Assembly: GCA_046704445.1 (NCBI GenBank)
Contig: JBJKRW010000018.1
Span: forward strand, 1-7,017
Source of the DNA: JBJKRW01 sp046704445
Lineage (GTDB): Bacteria; Patescibacteriota; Microgenomatia; UBA1406; GWC2-37-13
DNA length: 7,017 nt
Direction: 5' to 3'
The translations under genes were made by a program, and so were the position numbers. A model generated the notes under the pieces. It made no database searches and was not told the DNA's origin. It was given only the letters and a program-made list of their open reading frames with translations. Position 1 is the first letter of the stretch. Every line of letters starts with the position of its first letter. Positions 5,361-7,017 of the stretch are shown one piece after another.

Positions 5361-6119
5361 CATACGGCTGAATATCTTTAGGAGGAGTCGCATAGCCCGG
5401 TCCAGTGCGAGGGTTTGCTAAACCCTTGAGCTGAATAAGCTCGCGCGGGTTCGAATCCCGCCTCCTCCGCAAAATGGGATTAGCAGAAAACAGATCATGT
5501 AATTGAACTGTCTTATCAACCCCTTTTTCAGGTTCGAACTGCGATATTATTTGATCAGCCTCTGTCTTGGCTTTTTTAATCTCGATAAATGGTCTAGGGA
5601 TGGTCAGATAAAGCTTTTTATTGTCTAAAATTAGGTTCGAACCGATAGTTTGAAGAATTATTTTCTTGTCTTTTAATCCGCCTTGATCAAACCAGGTCTG
5701 GGCATAACAGGCAAAATTAAATGTATCTTCGGATAACATTACCCACCGATCAATTCTTTTTCCCAAGTTATGCTTGTTTTTCTCAAGCTGCTTTTTCTTT
5801 TTTTGTAATTCTTTCATTTTGGTCTTGTATTCTTCTTCAGGAATTAAAGCGCCATTGATATTGTTCGGCGAAATCTTAAGATCAGTCAGATTATGAATTT
5901 CCGCCAGACAATTTTCAAACTGTTCATCCAGGTTTTGATTAACAGTGGTCTGGATCTCTTTTTCGTTCTGGTTTTCGACATTCAACTGTTTAATTGCCCA
6001 GCTTCGCAGTTCTTCAGGAATATCGGTAGTTAATAATACTTTATCAACCTGAGTTTCTAAATCTTTAACTGTCACTGATTTTTGAATACACTTTATCCCT
6101 TTTCTTCGTCTGGTGCAGT
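5305..6119 (-). pseudogene. Large serine recombinase, C-terminal part, interrupted by the IS
   Basis: Large serine recombinases cut and join attachment sites to integrate or excise mobile elements. Only the C-terminal portion is here. Reading the minus strand from 6119, the second half of a zinc ribbon (CTRRRKGIKC, two Cys) is followed by DLETQVDKVL, a coiled-coil rich in Lys/Glu/Gln (EEEYKTKMKELQKKKKQLEK), the family-typical MLSEDTFNFACYAQTWF, then IILQTIGSNLILDNKKLYLTI. The frame stays open into tRNA-Ser and tRNA-Leu read antisense (RRRRDSNPR onward) and stops at 5305, so the natural C-terminus is near 5470. The N-terminal catalytic serine domain and the first Cys pair are missing. In-frame sequence beyond 6119 is IS DNA. 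The GTG at 6075 is an artefactual start. Product inactive as it stands. Confidence 0.85.
5381..5469 (+). tRNA. tRNA-Ser (anticodon GCT)
   Basis: The acceptor stem GGAGGAG (5381-5387) pairs perfectly with CTCCTCC (5462-5468). The D arm has GCA/TGC. The anticodon stem is AGGGT/ACCCT with loop TTGCTAA and anticodon GCT at 5417-5419, reading AGC and AGU. The long variable arm (GAGCT/AGCTC) and the T arm GCGGG-TTCGAAT-CCCGC complete a type II tRNA. The discriminator is G5469, as expected for serine, and no CCA is encoded. The gene lies 20 bp after tRNA-Leu, probably co-transcribed with it. The minus-strand serine recombinase frame runs into its 3' end, marking it as the likely integration target. 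Confidence 0.93.
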
Positions 6120-6195
6120 TGAGGGATCTCCGGTATACTGTACATGTTTTTCTAAACAGGCGAGTTACCAGTTGCTTTAGGAAAACACGTCAGGT

Positions 6196-6444
6196 ATGCC
6201 GCTCATCGCCAAGGAAATCAAGGAAGAGATTTTAGGCAAGATCAAACAGGGAGAAAAAGTAGTTGCCCTCTCCAAACAGTATGGAATCAACGAGAAGACG
6301 ATCTACTACTGGCTTCGATCATCAACCCAAGACCATGTATCCCTTATGGAACACAGCCGCCTCAAACGGGAAAACCAAGAACTCAAAGCCATTATCGGCG
6401 CTCTCACGATTGAGGTGGAGCGGTTAAAAAAAAAGAGGAGATAA
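6196..6444 (+). CDS. IS3-family transposase OrfA
   Basis: This 82-aa protein is the DNA-binding half of an IS3-type transposase. It opens with a helix-turn-helix (IKEEILGKIKQGEKVVALSK, then YGINEKTIYYWLR) that recognises the IS ends. A leucine-zipper-like helix follows (LKRENQELKAIIGALTIEVERL) for multimerisation, ending in KKKRR. Length and layout fit the family. The ATG at 6196 has a short AGG nearby but no strong Shine-Dalgarno. Translation passes through nine A residues (6426-6434) just before the stop, the usual kind of site for slippage into orfB. It appears intact, although its partner is broken. Confidence 0.88.
   Translation: MPLIAKEIKEEILGKIKQGEKVVALSKQYGINEKTIYYWLRSSTQDHVSLMEHSRLKRENQELKAIIGALTIEVERLKKKRR
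6426..6434 (+). promoter_or_regulatory. A9 slippery tract at the orfA/orfB junction
   Basis: Nine consecutive A residues near the end of orfA are a plausible site of ribosomal or RNA-polymerase slippage producing OrfAB. The orfB frame lies +1 (equivalently -2) from orfA, not the -1 normal for this family, so either slippage here is unusual or the tract has changed length. Confidence 0.45.
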
Positions 6445-7017
6445 ACGGCAGATTCTCCAAAGGATTCTTGATAGAATACGAGCAGGTGGCATCAATCTCA
6501 CCTTGAATCGCCTAGCCTCCTTTCTCCACGTCCTCCACACCACGCTGTACCACAGGTCCATACAGAAACCAAAAGACGAACACATGAAAGAACAGATCCT
6601 GGATGTTCTCCGCCTCAATCCCGCCTATGGTCACCGGAGAATTGCGTTTAGCCTTAGGACTGGGAAAGCGAAAAGTGAGACGAGTTATGAAACTCTATGG
6701 GCTAAAACCCTACAAACGGATGGCCAGGTGGAGAAAAAGACGGGATGAACGAAGACTACCAGCTCCATTTCCCAATCTCATCAAAGGCAACTGTCCCATA
6801 CGGTCATCGGTTATCTGGGTATCTGACTTCACCTACATTCGCTACCAGGAGAAATTCCTATACCTCTCAACCTTTATGGACCGATATACCAGAGAAATTG
6901 TTGGTTGGCAGATATCGGTCAGGCACACAAAAGATTTAATCATTGATGCGTTTTGGGATTCATTCAAAACCGTTGGGAGATTTCCCAAGATCGTCCACTC
7001 AGATCAAGGAGTAGAAT
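6428..7017 (+). pseudogene. IS3-family transposase OrfB, frameshifted and truncated by window edge
   Basis: OrfB is the DDE integrase half of the transposase. The first part (from 6428) reads RGDKRQILQRILDRIRAGG through the family-typical LNPAYGHRRIAF. The frame must then move by one base near 6647-6650. From 6651 the protein resumes as ALGLGKRKVRRVMKLYGLKPYKR, then WVSDFTYI with the first catalytic Asp (codon 6825-6827), YLSTFMDRYTREIVGW, and HSDQG with the second Asp (7002-7004). The Asp-Asp spacing of 59 residues is normal; the Glu lies past the edge. GCGTTTAGCC where the family would read Ala-Leu-Ala implies one extra T (6647-6649). Unless that is a sequencing error, no full transposase is made. 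Confidence 0.85.

Larger units (their letters stand above)
6120..7017 (+). mobile_element. IS3-family insertion sequence (right end outside window)
   Basis: The left end is placed at TGAGGGATCTCC (6120), where the recombinase similarity stops and 76 bp before orfA. Starting with TG fits the family. The element has the two-gene orfA/orfB layout with a poly-A run at the junction. The right inverted repeat and target duplication cannot be seen. It is inserted in the recombinase zinc ribbon and transcribed in the opposite direction to that gene. Confidence 0.75.

Noticed and set aside
6076..6195. Possible small gene between the recombinase and IS orfA
   Set aside because: The minus frame there is the continuing recombinase up to 6119, and the remainder is the IS left-end leader; no separate coding signal.

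Overview
The window looks like chromosomal DNA of an uncultivated Candidate Phyla Radiation (Patescibacteria) bacterium, most likely a Microgenomates-type lineage. This is an inference from gene content. It holds a PEGA-domain protein with a signal anchor, an MreB, a WecG/TagA-type glycosyltransferase, and a winged-helix plus nucleotidyltransferase-fold protein of a kind I associate with these genomes. It also has a serine recombinase abutting a tRNA gene. Neither tRNA encodes its CCA end. All intact genes end in TAA or TAG, so the sequence does not decide between genetic codes 11 and 25.

Left part (1-4527): envelope and shape genes. A membrane-anchored PEGA protein (minus strand, running off the left edge) is divergent from mreB (928-1959). 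A 281-bp AT-rich intergenic region (1960-2240) carries an extended -10 promoter, a 12-bp inverted repeat over its -35 zone and a GntR-like palindrome. It precedes a GT26 glycosyltransferase (2241-2999). Next come the nucleotidyltransferase-fold protein (3099-4094) and a small two-helix membrane protein (4138-4527), probably co-transcribed. MreB, the glycosyltransferase and the PEGA protein would all act at the cytoplasmic membrane, in cell-wall geometry, glycan synthesis and extracytoplasmic functions respectively.

Middle (4585-5272): a convergent small cupin gene, then a short repeat-rich stretch. It contains three kinds of hairpin and a perfect 64-bp direct repeat. The second copy of the repeat runs into the 5' end of the tRNA-Leu gene, so the first copy carries an orphan 17-nt tRNA-Leu start.

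Right part (5273-7017): tRNA-Leu(CAG) and tRNA-Ser(GCT) in tandem, then accessory DNA. The 3' end of a large serine recombinase gene lies against the 3' end of tRNA-Ser, as expected of an element integrated at a tRNA. That recombinase is broken inside its zinc ribbon by an IS3-family insertion sequence (from about 6120 past the right edge). The IS is itself decaying: its orfB has a one-base frameshift. The layout is therefore nested: tRNA, integrated element, then IS. The recombinase catalytic domain should lie beyond the IS, outside the window. I did not find a clearly new multi-gene system. The best leads are the tRNA-Leu-derived repeats, the tRNA-Ser attachment junction, the Asn substitution in MreB and the regulatory palindromes before the glycosyltransferase gene.
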